Shown in pieces: positions 33,822-43,488 of a stretch of 64,000 bases of DNA. The translations under genes were made by a program, and so were the position numbers. The notes beneath the pieces are model-generated. The model was not told the DNA's origin. It saw only the letters and a program-made list of their open reading frames with translations, and did no database searches. Source of the stretch: Caproicibacter sp047777415 (lineage in GTDB: Bacteria > Bacillota > Clostridia > Oscillospirales > Acutalibacteraceae); assembly GCA_047777415.1 (NCBI GenBank), contig JBKEEO010000002.1, positions 930,001 to 994,000 of the forward strand, read 5' to 3'. Within the stretch, counting starts at the first letter, position 1. Each line of letters begins with the position of its first letter.

Positions 33822-34187
33822 TTATTCGTTTGAAAGTTTATGCCCGCACTTGCTGCAGTAAGATGAGCCTTGCGCATTTTCCTGCCCGCAATTTTTGCAG
33901 ATCAGTTTGGCGCGCGCTGCAACAAGCTGTTCATTGACTGCATCCAATTGCTCATAAAGCTCGTCAATTGCGGCAACACTTTCGGCAATTAGGTCAGATG
34001 TATCATTGCCGGTTTTTTTTGCCTCGTAAACCGTACGGCCAATCGCTTCAAACCGTTTGGAAATTTCATTATTTAAATCTGCCGCACTGATTCTGAGCTT
34101 GGAAACATCGACGATTTTGCTTGCCTTTTTCCCAACAACATTAACCGCCGTTTTCGCATTCACTACGACATCTTCAAACAGTCCCAT
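33822..34187 (-). CDS. Zinc-ribbon protein with helical N-terminus, unknown function
   Basis: A 121-residue protein. Residues 1-95 are predicted helical, rich in Ala, Val and Glu; residues 96-117 form a zinc ribbon CKNCGQENAQGSSYCSKCG with four cysteines. No membrane segment. Such proteins are common in clostridia, with no known role. Confidence 0.75.
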   Translation of the reverse strand: MGLFEDVVVNAKTAVNVVGKKASKIVDVSKLRISAADLNNEISKRFEAIGRTVYEAKKTGNDTSDLIAESVAAIDELYEQLDAVNEQLVAARAKLICKNCGQENAQGSSYCSKCGHKLSNE

Positions 34188-34253
34188 AACAGCACACCTC
34201 TTTTTCGTTTGTTATATTATACCACCGGGAAAACTGATAATGCAAGATTTCTG

Positions 34254-35210
34254 TTAACAAATACCGCCGCCGATAAATTCACGCAGAATGGAATTTTTAG
34301 GTATGAAACATTCGTCCACCGGTTCAAATCGATTCAAGGTATCCAGCAAAACCTGTGCAGTTTCCCAACCCGGGTCATTGACCGGCACGGTATGTAGGGA
34401 ACTTTCTGCCTGTGCCTTCAAAACACAGAGCTCATGGGCATGAAAGGAATTGATGGTAAAATCTGCGGTGGGCCGGTACGGTTTGATGTACTTATATTCG
34501 CCGTTCATTACATTAGCCCACATAGAGAGCGTTTTTTTCGCCGGTGTGCCCCGAAAGTTCTTGTCCCGTACAATTCTGCGCACAAGGCGCATTTGGTTTG
34601 GACCAATCAGTTCCCCATCATCATCCCGAACTCCCTGTTTTACGCTGATGTAAACTCGTTTGATCCGTGCGGCGGGCAGGCCCTCAATCAGTATGGGATT
34701 TAACGCGTGAATTCCCTCTACAATGGCAATTTCCCTGTCTTTCAGCATAACCTGACGCTTGTGCGGATACGGGAGGTGAATGGAAAAGTCAAAAATCGGC
34801 ATCTCACAGCGCCCGCGTTCAATCAGCTCTCCGAGGCACCGAATAATTTCCGGTACATTAAGTGCCTCCACACTTTCATAATCGCGGGTACCGTCAGGCA
34901 GCAAAGGGGCCTGATGCTCTCCGCGGTAAAAATCATCGAGTGAAATAATCACAGCACCGGTTCCTTTTTTCCGAAGCGCCTCTGCCAAAAGGTGTGCCGT
35001 AGTGGTTTTGCCGCTTGCAGAAGGCCCCGCAAGCATCACAAGACGGCAGGCCGGTTCTTCGTTTACAAGGCATTGCGCAATTTGCCGGAGATTATCGTGA
35101 TACGCCTCTTCACACGCCGCAACAAACGCCTGAGGATCATTGCGTACCGCTTCATTAATTTTGGCGACGCTGTTTTGGTATTCGACAAAATCAGTCCGAA
35201 AAGCTGTCAT
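34254..35210 (-). CDS. Uridine kinase-like P-loop nucleoside kinase
   Basis: A 318-residue protein with the Walker A motif AGPSASGKTTTAHLLAEAL near residue 60 and the PRK/uridine-kinase motif VISLDDFYRGEH, then VEGIHALNP. Family members transfer phosphate to uridine/cytidine or related substrates. The N-terminal 50 residues and a long C-terminal region distinguish it from canonical Udk (about 210 residues), so substrate is uncertain. It overlaps hemZ by 20 bases. Confidence 0.82.
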   Translation of the reverse strand: MTAFRTDFVEYQNSVAKINEAVRNDPQAFVAACEEAYHDNLRQIAQCLVNEEPACRLVMLAGPSASGKTTTAHLLAEALRKKGTGAVIISLDDFYRGEHQAPLLPDGTRDYESVEALNVPEIIRCLGELIERGRCEMPIFDFSIHLPYPHKRQVMLKDREIAIVEGIHALNPILIEGLPAARIKRVYISVKQGVRDDDGELIGPNQMRLVRRIVRDKNFRGTPAKKTLSMWANVMNGEYKYIKPYRPTADFTINSFHAHELCVLKAQAESSLHTVPVNDPGWETAQVLLDTLNRFEPVDECFIPKNSILREFIGGGIC

Positions 35211-36660
35211 AAAACTCCTTCACCATATCTTTCCTTGTCATCATTTCCGAAAAACGACTGATATATTCAAAGGGATATTTGAAGTTAAAAATTCTCTCAA
35301 GGCGGTCCGATTCCGGGTCATACAGTTTAGAAACTGCGCCTGCGCCGCAAGCCAAAATGGTCTCCTTTTCTTCCATAATAAAAATATTATAGTACCCCTC
35401 ATAACCGGGTTTCGACCATCCTGTATTTTCCAGATTTCCAACCATACGGCTTTGCCGGTAAAGATAGTAAGGCCGGTATCCGTTTTCCAATAATTTCCAA
35501 TCCGCATATTCCAACATATTTTGAGCCGTATGTGCATCACCATTGTAAGGCCCGGCGGGATCCAGCGACAGCTTCGCCGCGCGTTTCAGTGCAAGCGTAT
35601 GGACGGTAATGCTTTCCGGTGCCAACCCAAGGACACCGTCAACTGTATGCTGAAAACTTTCCGCAGTATCTTTCGGAAGTCCTGCAATCAAGTCCATATT
35701 GATATTGTTAAATCCGCACTTTCTAGCAAGAGCGAATGCTTCCAGCGTCTGTTTTGTGGTATGTGCGCGTCCAATAGCCTGCAACACCTTGTCGTTGAGT
35801 GTTTGAGGATTGATGCTGATTCTGGTTGTTCCGCCTTTCTGCAGCGCAGAAAGCTTTTCCTGCGTTACTGTGTCCGGCCGTCCGGCCTCCACGGTGATTT
35901 CCCTGCAATGGGACAAGTCAAAATTATTTCTTACAGTTCCAAGTACCTCGGCCAGCTGTTCTGCGGACAAAGTTGTCGGTGTTCCGCCGCCGACATAGAC
36001 AGAATCACAGGTTAAATGCAGCTGGTCTGCAATCTCAGCGGTATGGCGCAGTTCTTCACACAATAATTTGACATAATCCGGAACAAGCCGAAATGTCTTT
36101 TCCACCGAGGTGGACACAAAGGAACAGTAGGCGCAGCGCGTAGGACAAAACGGAACCGAGATATACAGGCTGAAAGTACGTTTGCCCGGTATGGAAAGAA
36201 TCTTCTGCTGGTTGCGGCTGGTCATGCGGCAAAGCTTCACTTTTTCCCTTGACACCAACAGTTTTTCTTCGAAATATCGAAGAGCTTTTTCTTCACCGAT
36301 GCTTTCTGCATACCGTGCAAACAATTTTACCGGCCGGATTCCGGTCAAAATCCCCCACTGCGGACAAAAACCACATATTTCTGAAAGTAATTTGTACAAC
36401 AGTACACCCATGCGGCGTTCCATTTCTTTGGAATTTCTCGCATCTGCGGGCGACAGTGTCTCCATAGATTCTCTTTTACTGCCATTTATATTCACTCGGA
36501 CAATAATGTGTGTTCCGTCCGCACATGTTTTCACGCCGGTATATACATCCGGCTCCGCTTCTTGTTCCCTAACGGATTGGATTTTTTGGTCCGGAAAAAA
36601 GACACGGCAGAGGTTTGCCATCTCATATTGGAACCCGTGCCCGTCAATACAAAGAGTCAT
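35191..36660 (-). CDS. hemZ: Oxygen-independent coproporphyrinogen-III-type oxidase HemZ
   Basis: A 489-residue radical SAM protein. The cluster motif CPTRCAYCSF (C-X3-C-X2-C) is near residue 180, with YVGGGTPTTLS following. The N-terminal extension of about 160 residues is the mark of HemZ, as distinct from HemN/HemW. It overlaps the MBL-fold gene upstream by 17 bases. Confidence 0.88.
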   Translation of the reverse strand: MTLCIDGHGFQYEMANLCRVFFPDQKIQSVREQEAEPDVYTGVKTCADGTHIIVRVNINGSKRESMETLSPADARNSKEMERRMGVLLYKLLSEICGFCPQWGILTGIRPVKLFARYAESIGEEKALRYFEEKLLVSREKVKLCRMTSRNQQKILSIPGKRTFSLYISVPFCPTRCAYCSFVSTSVEKTFRLVPDYVKLLCEELRHTAEIADQLHLTCDSVYVGGGTPTTLSAEQLAEVLGTVRNNFDLSHCREITVEAGRPDTVTQEKLSALQKGGTTRISINPQTLNDKVLQAIGRAHTTKQTLEAFALARKCGFNNINMDLIAGLPKDTAESFQHTVDGVLGLAPESITVHTLALKRAAKLSLDPAGPYNGDAHTAQNMLEYADWKLLENGYRPYYLYRQSRMVGNLENTGWSKPGYEGYYNIFIMEEKETILACGAGAVSKLYDPESDRLERIFNFKYPFEYISRFSEMMTRKDMVKEFYDSFSD

Positions 36661-37291
36661 ACGTGTCCATCCTTAGGAAAGAATTGTTCTTCCGCTCGAA
36701 ATCGAGTGTGCTGTCCGGCCCATGCCCCGGATAAACATGATAATTCCCCGGCAATTTGGCCAACTTCTGCAATGAACGCATCATTTGCTGACTGTTCCCG
36801 GTTGGAAAATCCGTCCTCCCACAGCTAAGATTCATCAGTGTATCACCTGAAAACAGGGCATCCCCCGCCAAGAAGCAGCACCCGCCAACGGTATGGCCCG
36901 GTGTGTGCAGGACACGGATTTTCAGGCTGCCAAGTTCAATCTCATCCTCATCGTTCATTGGACAATCCACTTGAAACGGCGGTATAGATGTGCCTGGAAA
37001 AACATCAGTACCGTTTAGAGAACCGTCTAAAGCAACTCTGACTTCTTCCGAATGCAGATAAACCTTTGCACCCGTGAGTTCTTTGAGTTTTGCAACGCCG
37101 GTGATATGGTCAAAATGCCCATGTGTTAACAAAATAGCCTGTACTTTATCCGCACCGGCTTCAAGAACGCGGTTGGTCAATTCTTTGCTTTCAAAGCCCG
37201 GATCGATAACAGCCGTAAAACCTGTTTTGTCATCTGTAAGCAAATAGCAATTTGTCATCAGAGGCCCGCCGGAAACTGTAGTGATTTTCAT
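36644..37291 (-). CDS. MBL-fold metallo-hydrolase (glyoxalase II-like)
   Basis: A 215-residue metallo-beta-lactamase-fold protein with the metal site THGHFDHITG, HTPGHTVGG, and GHGPDST. It may hydrolyse thioester substrates, as glyoxalase II does; the substrate is not determined by sequence. Located between relA and hemZ, closely packed. Confidence 0.85.
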   Translation of the reverse strand: MKITTVSGGPLMTNCYLLTDDKTGFTAVIDPGFESKELTNRVLEAGADKVQAILLTHGHFDHITGVAKLKELTGAKVYLHSEEVRVALDGSLNGTDVFPGTSIPPFQVDCPMNDEDEIELGSLKIRVLHTPGHTVGGCCFLAGDALFSGDTLMNLSCGRTDFPTGNSQQMMRSLQKLAKLPGNYHVYPGHGPDSTLDFERKNNSFLRMDTYDSLY

Positions 37292-37327
37292 AGTATGATA
37301 TTCCTCCTTGCAGAAAAACGATTTGTA

Positions 37328-39511
37328 TTATGGACGTCGTACGGTTAGTATTCCTTTAATTTTAGAAAGGCGGTCAATCACGTTTTGCAACTGATCCAAG
37401 TCATTGATTGTAATGGTTGCTGTAATGACGGCTTTGCCGTCCTTTAATTCCCTGGAGTTAAGAGAATGAATAAAAAGATGCATATTGAAAAATTGCTGCG
37501 TAATATCCACAAGAAGACCCGAACGGTCCTGCGCTGTGATTTCAAGTGTGGATTTAAAGGCTTCCTTAACCTTTCCGGCCCAGTGAACACGTACCCACCG
37601 CTCCGGCTCTGCAGCTTTGGTTAGGTCCTTTGGCACATTTGTGCAGCTGCGCTTATGGATGGAAACACCAAATCCCCTTGTGATAAAACCGATAATTTCA
37701 TCACCCGGCAATGGATTGCAGCAGCGGGAAATTTTAATAAGACAGTTGTCCATTCCCTCCACAATAATGCCGGCACTTGTGCGTTTGGCAGACTTCTGAG
37801 ATTTTTCCGGAGCAGAAACAGCAGGCGGAGCGGCATGCTGCCTGTTCTTGTGAGCCGCTTCTCGAAGTTTCGGCATAATTTTCCAAATCTGAATCCCGCC
37901 GTAACCAATGGCAGCATAAACATCTTCCACTGTGCGGCAGTTGTGGCGGGGACCGATTTTTTCCAAAACTTTTATCCGTTCTTCTTCTGACAAAACGATA
38001 TTATTACGTTTCAGTTCCCGCTCCAGTTCCGTTTTTCCTTCTGCAATATTCTCATCACGTTTTTCGTGTTTAAACCAAGTTCGGATTTTATTGCGCGCCT
38101 CACTGGTCTGGACAATCTTCAGCCAGTCGCGGCTGGGACCGTGCGCCTCCTTGCTGGTGAGAATCTCCACAATCTCTCCGGTTTTCACACGGTAATCAAT
38201 CGGCACAATTCTTTTGTCCACCTTTGCCCCCGTCATGCGGTTTCCGACGGCACTGTGAATCGCGTAGGCAAAGTCGATGACGGTTGCACCGGCCGGCAGG
38301 CTGATGACATCACCCCGCGGTGTAAAAACAAACACTTCCTCCGGAACGAGGTCGGATTTAATCATGCGGACAAGATCCGTAGCATCCTCACTGTCTTTTT
38401 CATTTTCCAGCATCTGCCGAATCCAAGACAGACGCTTTTCAAATTGATCTTGCTCTTTTGCAGAAAGGCCCAGCTTATATTTCCAATGTGCCGCGATTCC
38501 GTATTCCGCTGTATGATGCATTTCCCACGTGCGGATCTGCACTTCAAACGGAATGCCCTCGGTACCAATCACGGTTGTGTGCAGCGACTGATACATATTC
38601 GGCTTAGGCGTGGAGATATAATCCTTAAATCGGTTAGGAATCGGGCGAAACATATCGTGGATGATACCCAAAACATTATAGCAGTCGTTTACCGTGTCAA
38701 CGATAACACGAACCGCATAAATGTCGTAAATCTCATCCATGGTCTTCCCCTGGATAAACATTTTGCGGTAAATGCCGTTGATGCTTTTGACACGGCCTTC
38801 CAAATACACGTTGGGGATGATGGGTGAAACACGATCGAAAATTTTACTTTTTGTTTGCTCTATAAATTTTGTCCGCTCACCGGAACGCAGTTCCAATCCG
38901 CTTTCAATTTCCTGATACGCTGTTGGGTCCAGAATTCTGAGTGAAAGATCCTCCAACTCCTCTTTTACTGCCCGAATTCCAAGTCGGTGGGCAATGGGAG
39001 CATAAACTTCCATATTCTCCAGCGCCTTGTCCCGCTGTTTTTGCGGGGGCATAAATTCGATGGTTCTCATATTGTGCAGCCGGTCAGCAAGTTTGACTAT
39101 GATGACGCGTATATCCTCGCTCATTGCAATCAGCATTTTTCTCAGGTTTTCCGCCTGCTGCACTTCACGGGAAGAATAGGGAATGCGGCCCAGTTTTGTT
39201 ACGCCGTCGATCAGACCTGCGATTTCATCCCCAAAATCCTTCCGTATTTGGTCGAGTCCGATAGGTGTATCTTCCACAACATCATGCAAAAGTCCGGCAG
39301 CTATCGATTCTGAATCCATGCCAAGTTCAACCAGAATACAGGCCACGGCCACCGGGTGGGAAATATATGGCGAACCGGAAAGACGCTTCTGGTCACGGTG
39401 CGAACTTTCCGCCAGCTGATAAGCGCGTGTAATAACATCCAGATTGTAATCGCGCTCGCTCGAGCGGATCAACGCCAGAAGATCATCAAAGCTTTTCAGC
39501 GGCCATGCCAT
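37328..39511 (-). CDS. relA: Bifunctional (p)ppGpp synthetase/hydrolase
   Basis: A 727-residue RelA/SpoT homologue: N-terminal HD hydrolase domain (YISHPVAVACILVELG, LLHDVVEDT), synthetase domain (GRVKSINGIYRKM, DIYAVRVIVD), TGS domain (VFVFTPRGDVISLPAGATVIDFA is split across it), and a C-terminal ACT domain. Both active sites look intact, so it can make and degrade the stringent alarmone. I choose the ATG at 39511 with AGGCAGGTG upstream. It overlaps recJ by 26 bases. Confidence 0.95.
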   Translation of the reverse strand: MAWPLKSFDDLLALIRSSERDYNLDVITRAYQLAESSHRDQKRLSGSPYISHPVAVACILVELGMDSESIAAGLLHDVVEDTPIGLDQIRKDFGDEIAGLIDGVTKLGRIPYSSREVQQAENLRKMLIAMSEDIRVIIVKLADRLHNMRTIEFMPPQKQRDKALENMEVYAPIAHRLGIRAVKEELEDLSLRILDPTAYQEIESGLELRSGERTKFIEQTKSKIFDRVSPIIPNVYLEGRVKSINGIYRKMFIQGKTMDEIYDIYAVRVIVDTVNDCYNVLGIIHDMFRPIPNRFKDYISTPKPNMYQSLHTTVIGTEGIPFEVQIRTWEMHHTAEYGIAAHWKYKLGLSAKEQDQFEKRLSWIRQMLENEKDSEDATDLVRMIKSDLVPEEVFVFTPRGDVISLPAGATVIDFAYAIHSAVGNRMTGAKVDKRIVPIDYRVKTGEIVEILTSKEAHGPSRDWLKIVQTSEARNKIRTWFKHEKRDENIAEGKTELERELKRNNIVLSEEERIKVLEKIGPRHNCRTVEDVYAAIGYGGIQIWKIMPKLREAAHKNRQHAAPPAVSAPEKSQKSAKRTSAGIIVEGMDNCLIKISRCCNPLPGDEIIGFITRGFGVSIHKRSCTNVPKDLTKAAEPERWVRVHWAGKVKEAFKSTLEITAQDRSGLLVDITQQFFNMHLFIHSLNSRELKDGKAVITATITINDLDQLQNVIDRLSKIKGILTVRRP

Positions 39512-41555
39512 TGTTTTCACCTGCCTTTTCAAAGACTCCCAGAGCACGCATGATGCTAGAATCCATCAGATTGACTTTGCTTTTTTGCGGAATCATTTGA
39601 ATTTTGTATGTATCGGCATCTTTCTCCATGCGGATTAAACCGCGTTCCGCAAAAACATCAAGAGATGTCAAAAGTTTTTCCATACTGGGGGCCGGCGCCG
39701 GAAGACGGGGCAGCAACAGTTCCGGTTTTCCGCAATAACCGCCCTTCAGTGCCCGATAAACACTTACAAAATCATCCCGCACGGGTTTCAATCGTTCTGC
39801 CTCCTGCGCAGAAAGCGGTTCTCCGCGGCGAAATCTATCATAAAGTGCACATGCCTCAATCATCGAATCCATATCCATACCGGAAATTTTCATATCCCGT
39901 ATGACGATTGACAAAAGATTTCTTCCCCCGTATTCTCGCTCTTGTAAAGTAACCGCCAAATCCACCTTGTCCCCCGGACGAAAACCGAATTCTTCCAGCG
40001 TCGTTCTGAATTTCATACAGCGGATTATACACCCATCGCCGCGCACGGTGATGCGCAAGTGCTTTCCTCCGCCGACCGGTGTAATATCTTCAATGGTCAT
40101 GCTTGCAAGTCCAAACAGCGGTTCCGGATTCCCTATTCCAAATGGTTCCAAATATTTCATGGCACGTGGAATATCCAGTGAAAGTTCCCGCGGCTTAATC
40201 AGGCAGTCCACCGTAAGCACAGGGGCCGGCATGGGTCGTCCATTTTTTGCAGCAAATGCGTTGATTCGTGTTCGAAATGCCTCTATGTTATCCGGCGGAA
40301 GGGAAAGGCCGGCCGCCATTGGGTGCCCACCAAAACGGGTTAATAAGTCACTGCAGGAAGAAACTGCTTCGAACATAGAAAAACCTTCCACACTTCTTCC
40401 GGACCCCCGCGCTTCATCCGCTGTGCGCGAAATGACAATGCATGGCTTTCCAAAACGGTCGACAATTCGCGCCGCAACAATTCCAATGACTCCATGATGC
40501 CAGTCTTCCCCATCCACAACCAATACGCGGTCATGGAGCAAGGATGGATCTTTCTTAAAACGTTCTTCCACTTTTTTTAAAATTTCGTTTTCCACACTGC
40601 GGCGATACTCATTATCTTCACAGATTTTGCCGGCAAGAAATTCAGCTTCCTCAGGAGATTCTGAAATCAAAAGGCGCACCGCTTGATCCGGAGAATCCAT
40701 GCGGCCGGCGGCATTGATGCGCGGTACCAGAATAAAAGCCACCTGTCCTGCGGTAATTTCCCCGCTTTCCAATCCTGTCAGTTCCAAAAGTGCCCGAAGG
40801 CCGGGACGGTCCGTCCGCGGCAGATACTGCAGTCCCGCCGAAACCAATGACCGATTTTCCCCATTGAGCGGAACAATATCGCCGATGGTACCGATTGCGA
40901 CGAGATCCCCGTAATTTTCCAACAGAGTCTGCACATCGCATTCCGGCCCCTCCAACGCCTGAATCAGCTTAAATGCAACGCCGACACCTGCAAACTCACA
41001 AAATGGCGCATTGTTATCTTTTCTGTGGGGATCTACCACAGCACAGGCAGGAGGAAGCACCTCTCTTGGGCGGTGGTGATCCGTTACTACCGTATCCATG
41101 CCCAAACTGTTGGCATAAGCAATCTCGTCCACGCTGGAAATTCCGTTGTCCACGGTGACAATCAAATGAACGCCCTGCTGATGCAATGTATCGACGGCTC
41201 CCGTATTCAGGCCGTAGCCCTCTCCTTCCCGCTCGGGGATATAATAAATCACATTTCCCCCGCAGGATTCCAGGTAGGAATACAACAGCGCCGTTGCGGT
41301 TACGCCGTCCGCATCGTAATCACCGTAAACGGCAATTTTTTCAAAATCATCCAATGCCCGGTTAATCCGTTCGGCCGCTTTACCCATATCCGGCAGCAAA
41401 AGCGGATCGGAAAAAGAATTTTTCGAAGGATTCTGCAGCTCCTCCGCCAATCCACGTTCTGCCAAAAGCACAGCGACACAGCGCGGCAAGTTCATTTCAT
41501 TTGCAATTTTGGAAGCAGCGGATTCGTCACAACGACGAATCCGCCATTTTTTCAT
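39486..41555 (-). CDS. recJ: Single-stranded-DNA-specific exonuclease RecJ
   Basis: A 689-residue 5'-3' exonuclease. The DHH motifs are visible as YGDYDADGVTATALL and VVTDHHRPR, with GGHPMAAGLSL in the DHHA1 domain. The ATG at 41555 follows GGTGGAG; a GTG five codons earlier is a weaker choice. It is the first gene of the recJ-relA-MBL-hemZ-uridine kinase run. Confidence 0.95.
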   Translation of the reverse strand: MKKWRIRRCDESAASKIANEMNLPRCVAVLLAERGLAEELQNPSKNSFSDPLLLPDMGKAAERINRALDDFEKIAVYGDYDADGVTATALLYSYLESCGGNVIYYIPEREGEGYGLNTGAVDTLHQQGVHLIVTVDNGISSVDEIAYANSLGMDTVVTDHHRPREVLPPACAVVDPHRKDNNAPFCEFAGVGVAFKLIQALEGPECDVQTLLENYGDLVAIGTIGDIVPLNGENRSLVSAGLQYLPRTDRPGLRALLELTGLESGEITAGQVAFILVPRINAAGRMDSPDQAVRLLISESPEEAEFLAGKICEDNEYRRSVENEILKKVEERFKKDPSLLHDRVLVVDGEDWHHGVIGIVAARIVDRFGKPCIVISRTADEARGSGRSVEGFSMFEAVSSCSDLLTRFGGHPMAAGLSLPPDNIEAFRTRINAFAAKNGRPMPAPVLTVDCLIKPRELSLDIPRAMKYLEPFGIGNPEPLFGLASMTIEDITPVGGGKHLRITVRGDGCIIRCMKFRTTLEEFGFRPGDKVDLAVTLQEREYGGRNLLSIVIRDMKISGMDMDSMIEACALYDRFRRGEPLSAQEAERLKPVRDDFVSVYRALKGGYCGKPELLLPRLPAPAPSMEKLLTSLDVFAERGLIRMEKDADTYKIQMIPQKSKVNLMDSSIMRALGVFEKAGENNGMAAEKL

Positions 41556-41667
41556 ACTCAAACGCTCCACCTACCCCATATCTGATTATTTTATCATTAC
41601 GCAGGCATTTATTCAACTTTTTCTTTTTGCAAGACTGGATTTCCCATGCTGCATTTTAAATAAAAAA

Positions 41668-41698
41668 AGAGGACGGACTGCTTCATCCGTCCCCCCTC
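41668..41698 (-). terminator. Terminator after the CotF-like gene
   Basis: Minus-strand GAGG...GACGGA-loop-TCCGTCCTC followed by TTTTTTT. Stem is GC-rich with a three-base G bulge. Confidence 0.8.
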
Positions 41699-41705
41699 AA
41701 GTTAT

Positions 41706-42023
41706 TTAGCCTTGGGCTCCCTGATTCATATTCTGATATTTCTGTTTAGCCTGTTGTATTTTTTGTTGCTGAGCATCCGGGATATTGTACCATCCGCGTT
41801 TCTTCATCTCATCGAACACTTCAGACTGAATTTGATGTTCTTCATTTAAAATCTTCATAAATTCATCCCGAACATTCTGCGTAACACATTCGTTTGTAAA
41901 GGTGTTATAGGTTTCCGTCATATATTTTTCTGATGCAAGTGCATCATCCATAATCTCTCTATCCGGCATTTGACTGCAGGGCTGTGTGCCGCTGGTCTGA
42001 TTTAATTTTAAATCTACGTCCAT
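41706..42023 (-). CDS. Spore coat protein, CotF-like
   Basis: A 105-residue protein of the CotF group: DREIMDDALASEKYMTETYN, then an all-helical ferritin-like layout with EEHQIQSEVFDEMKKRGWY. A Gln-rich C-terminus follows. The ATG at 42023 has ATGGAGGGG upstream. It pairs with the small gene just upstream. Confidence 0.85.
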   Translation of the reverse strand: MDVDLKLNQTSGTQPCSQMPDREIMDDALASEKYMTETYNTFTNECVTQNVRDEFMKILNEEHQIQSEVFDEMKKRGWYNIPDAQQQKIQQAKQKYQNMNQGAQG

Positions 42024-42040
42024 CTCTTTCCCCTCCATCC

Positions 42041-42223
42041 TTAACAATTCAAAAATCCCATTAATTTATCATAATGACATTGGTGTTTTTGAGCAATTGC
42101 GCTGCATTTCTGCTTGAGTTCCTGGTCAGAGCACATCTGGGAATACGTTTTGTATTTGGTAATCAGAACATGCTCATGAGCAAGCTGGTCTTCAATTGCC
42201 GTAAGTTCTTTCTCGGATATCAT
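42041..42223 (-). CDS. Small coat-associated protein
   Basis: A 60-residue helical protein (ISEKELTAIEDQLAHEHVLITKY pattern with three cysteines). Small partners of this type precede CotF-like genes in many clostridia. Role in the coat is inferred from the neighbour. Confidence 0.65.
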   Translation of the reverse strand: MISEKELTAIEDQLAHEHVLITKYKTYSQMCSDQELKQKCSAIAQKHQCHYDKLMGFLNC

Positions 42224-42313
42224 GAAAACACACTCCTTTTAATGAAAAAAGTTATGTGTTTAGTATCCGTCGAATTCGAGAAAATATACTGTTCCATTTT
42301 CAAATCAGGCGGT

Positions 42314-42685
42314 CTATGTAGCCTGCCGAACCTGTTGCTGTTCATTGAGGCCGAAGCTGATAGACAAGGCCTGATCCACCAACGACATTGCCTTGCTGTC
42401 AAGACGTCCCATTCGTTCCTTTAGTCTGTGTTTGTCAATTGTGCGCACCTGTTCAAGCAACACAATAGAGTCTTTTGCCAGCCCGGTTGTTCTAGCATCT
42501 AACAAAATGTGTGTGGGCAGTTTCGCCTTGGAGCGCTGGCTCGTGATTGCAGCCGCAATCACGGTTGGACTGAATCTATTGCCAATATTGTTCTGAACAA
42601 TGAGAACCGGACGCACACCGCCCTGTTCAGACCCGACCACCGGACTGAGGTCGGCATAATAAATATCGCCTCTACGAATATTCAT
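42314..42685 (-). CDS. MazF/PemK-type endoribonuclease toxin
   Basis: A 123-residue protein with the family start RRGDIYYADLSPVVGSEQGGVRPVLIVQN, conserved Arg and Thr residues of the mRNA-cleaving pocket, and LLEQVRTIDK. It resembles B. subtilis NdoA. No antitoxin ORF with a binding site is seen upstream in 42686-42922, so it is either orphan here or regulated by a distant partner. Confidence 0.9.
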   Translation of the reverse strand: MNIRRGDIYYADLSPVVGSEQGGVRPVLIVQNNIGNRFSPTVIAAAITSQRSKAKLPTHILLDARTTGLAKDSIVLLEQVRTIDKHRLKERMGRLDSKAMSLVDQALSISFGLNEQQQVRQAT

Positions 42686-42856
42686 TTTTCACACTCCGAA
42701 CAAACTATATAACTTATTTTTGATTTCGCGAATAGTATTGACATTCTTAAAAAGATTTATTCGCTTTGCGGAGCCTGTTATATAATATTATCCGCAGTGC
42801 TGCATTGACAGTAAATTTATGATTCCTCAAGACAACCTAAATTAGAAATTTTTACA

Positions 42857-42880
42857 AAAAAACCGCCGAAAATCGACGGT
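42857..42880 (-). terminator. Terminator after the lipoprotein gene
   Basis: Minus-strand ACCGTCG-ATTTT-CGGCGGT followed by TTTTTTT. It closes the operon that contains the lipoprotein. Apart from this hairpin, 42686-42922 holds no visible gene. Confidence 0.75.
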
Positions 42881-42922
42881 ACAATTTTTACGACCTTAAC
42901 ATTATTTTTCTATTTATCAAAT

Positions 42923-43456
42923 TTAATCAGGTACAGCATCAAGATTTAATTGTGCTTGAACCGTTGTCTGCGCATAATCGTAGAATTGAGCACTGATACC
43001 ATATTCCGGCACGTTGAGTGTCAAAATTTTTCCGGTTTCCGGATCTGCTGTCAGCGTAAAATCGTACCCGGCATTTCCGGAAAACTCGTTGTCGTGGGTG
43101 GGAGTGAGAGCATCCGGCTTTGCCGCTTCATCCAGTGTTTCCACAAGGACATAAGCGAAAGAATCCGGGGGAAGCGGACAGTTTTCATGATTCACCACTA
43201 AGTCTTGATACAGCAATGTGAAACCATTGCCATTCCAGTTCCAAGAAAGCCCCTCCGCCCCTCCTGAAATGACCTTTAAACTCGCAATTTTTGGCCCTGT
43301 GCGCTGAAAAGAACAGGTAAAATCCCCTGCGGAACAATGCACATCCACCTTACAATCAAACTGAAAATCCAGTTCCTTTGCCTGAATTTTTTGCCCGGCA
43401 CAGGCGCTGAGCAAAAAACAAAACGCCGCAGCCGCGGCTAAGATTTTTCGGCGCAC
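42923..43456 (-). CDS. Secreted lipoprotein of unknown function
   Basis: A 177-residue protein with a lipoprotein signal peptide (basic start, Ala/Leu-rich core, lipobox LSAC). The mature part is soluble, with no recognised domain. I choose a GTG at 43456 with GGAGG six bases upstream; a much longer ORF upstream in the frame lacks a binding site. It lies 32 bases after the AcpS-NnrD gene stop. Confidence 0.7.
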   Translation of the reverse strand: MRRKILAAAAAFCFLLSACAGQKIQAKELDFQFDCKVDVHCSAGDFTCSFQRTGPKIASLKVISGGAEGLSWNWNGNGFTLLYQDLVVNHENCPLPPDSFAYVLVETLDEAAKPDALTPTHDNEFSGNAGYDFTLTADPETGKILTLNVPEYGISAQFYDYAQTTVQAQLNLDAVPD

Positions 43457-43488
43457 CGGCAACTCCTCCATGCGGGCGGTCTTAGAAT

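Noticed and set aside
38066..38827. 253-codon plus-strand ORF opposite relA
   Set aside because: Shadow frame inside a complete and well-conserved relA; no start signals.
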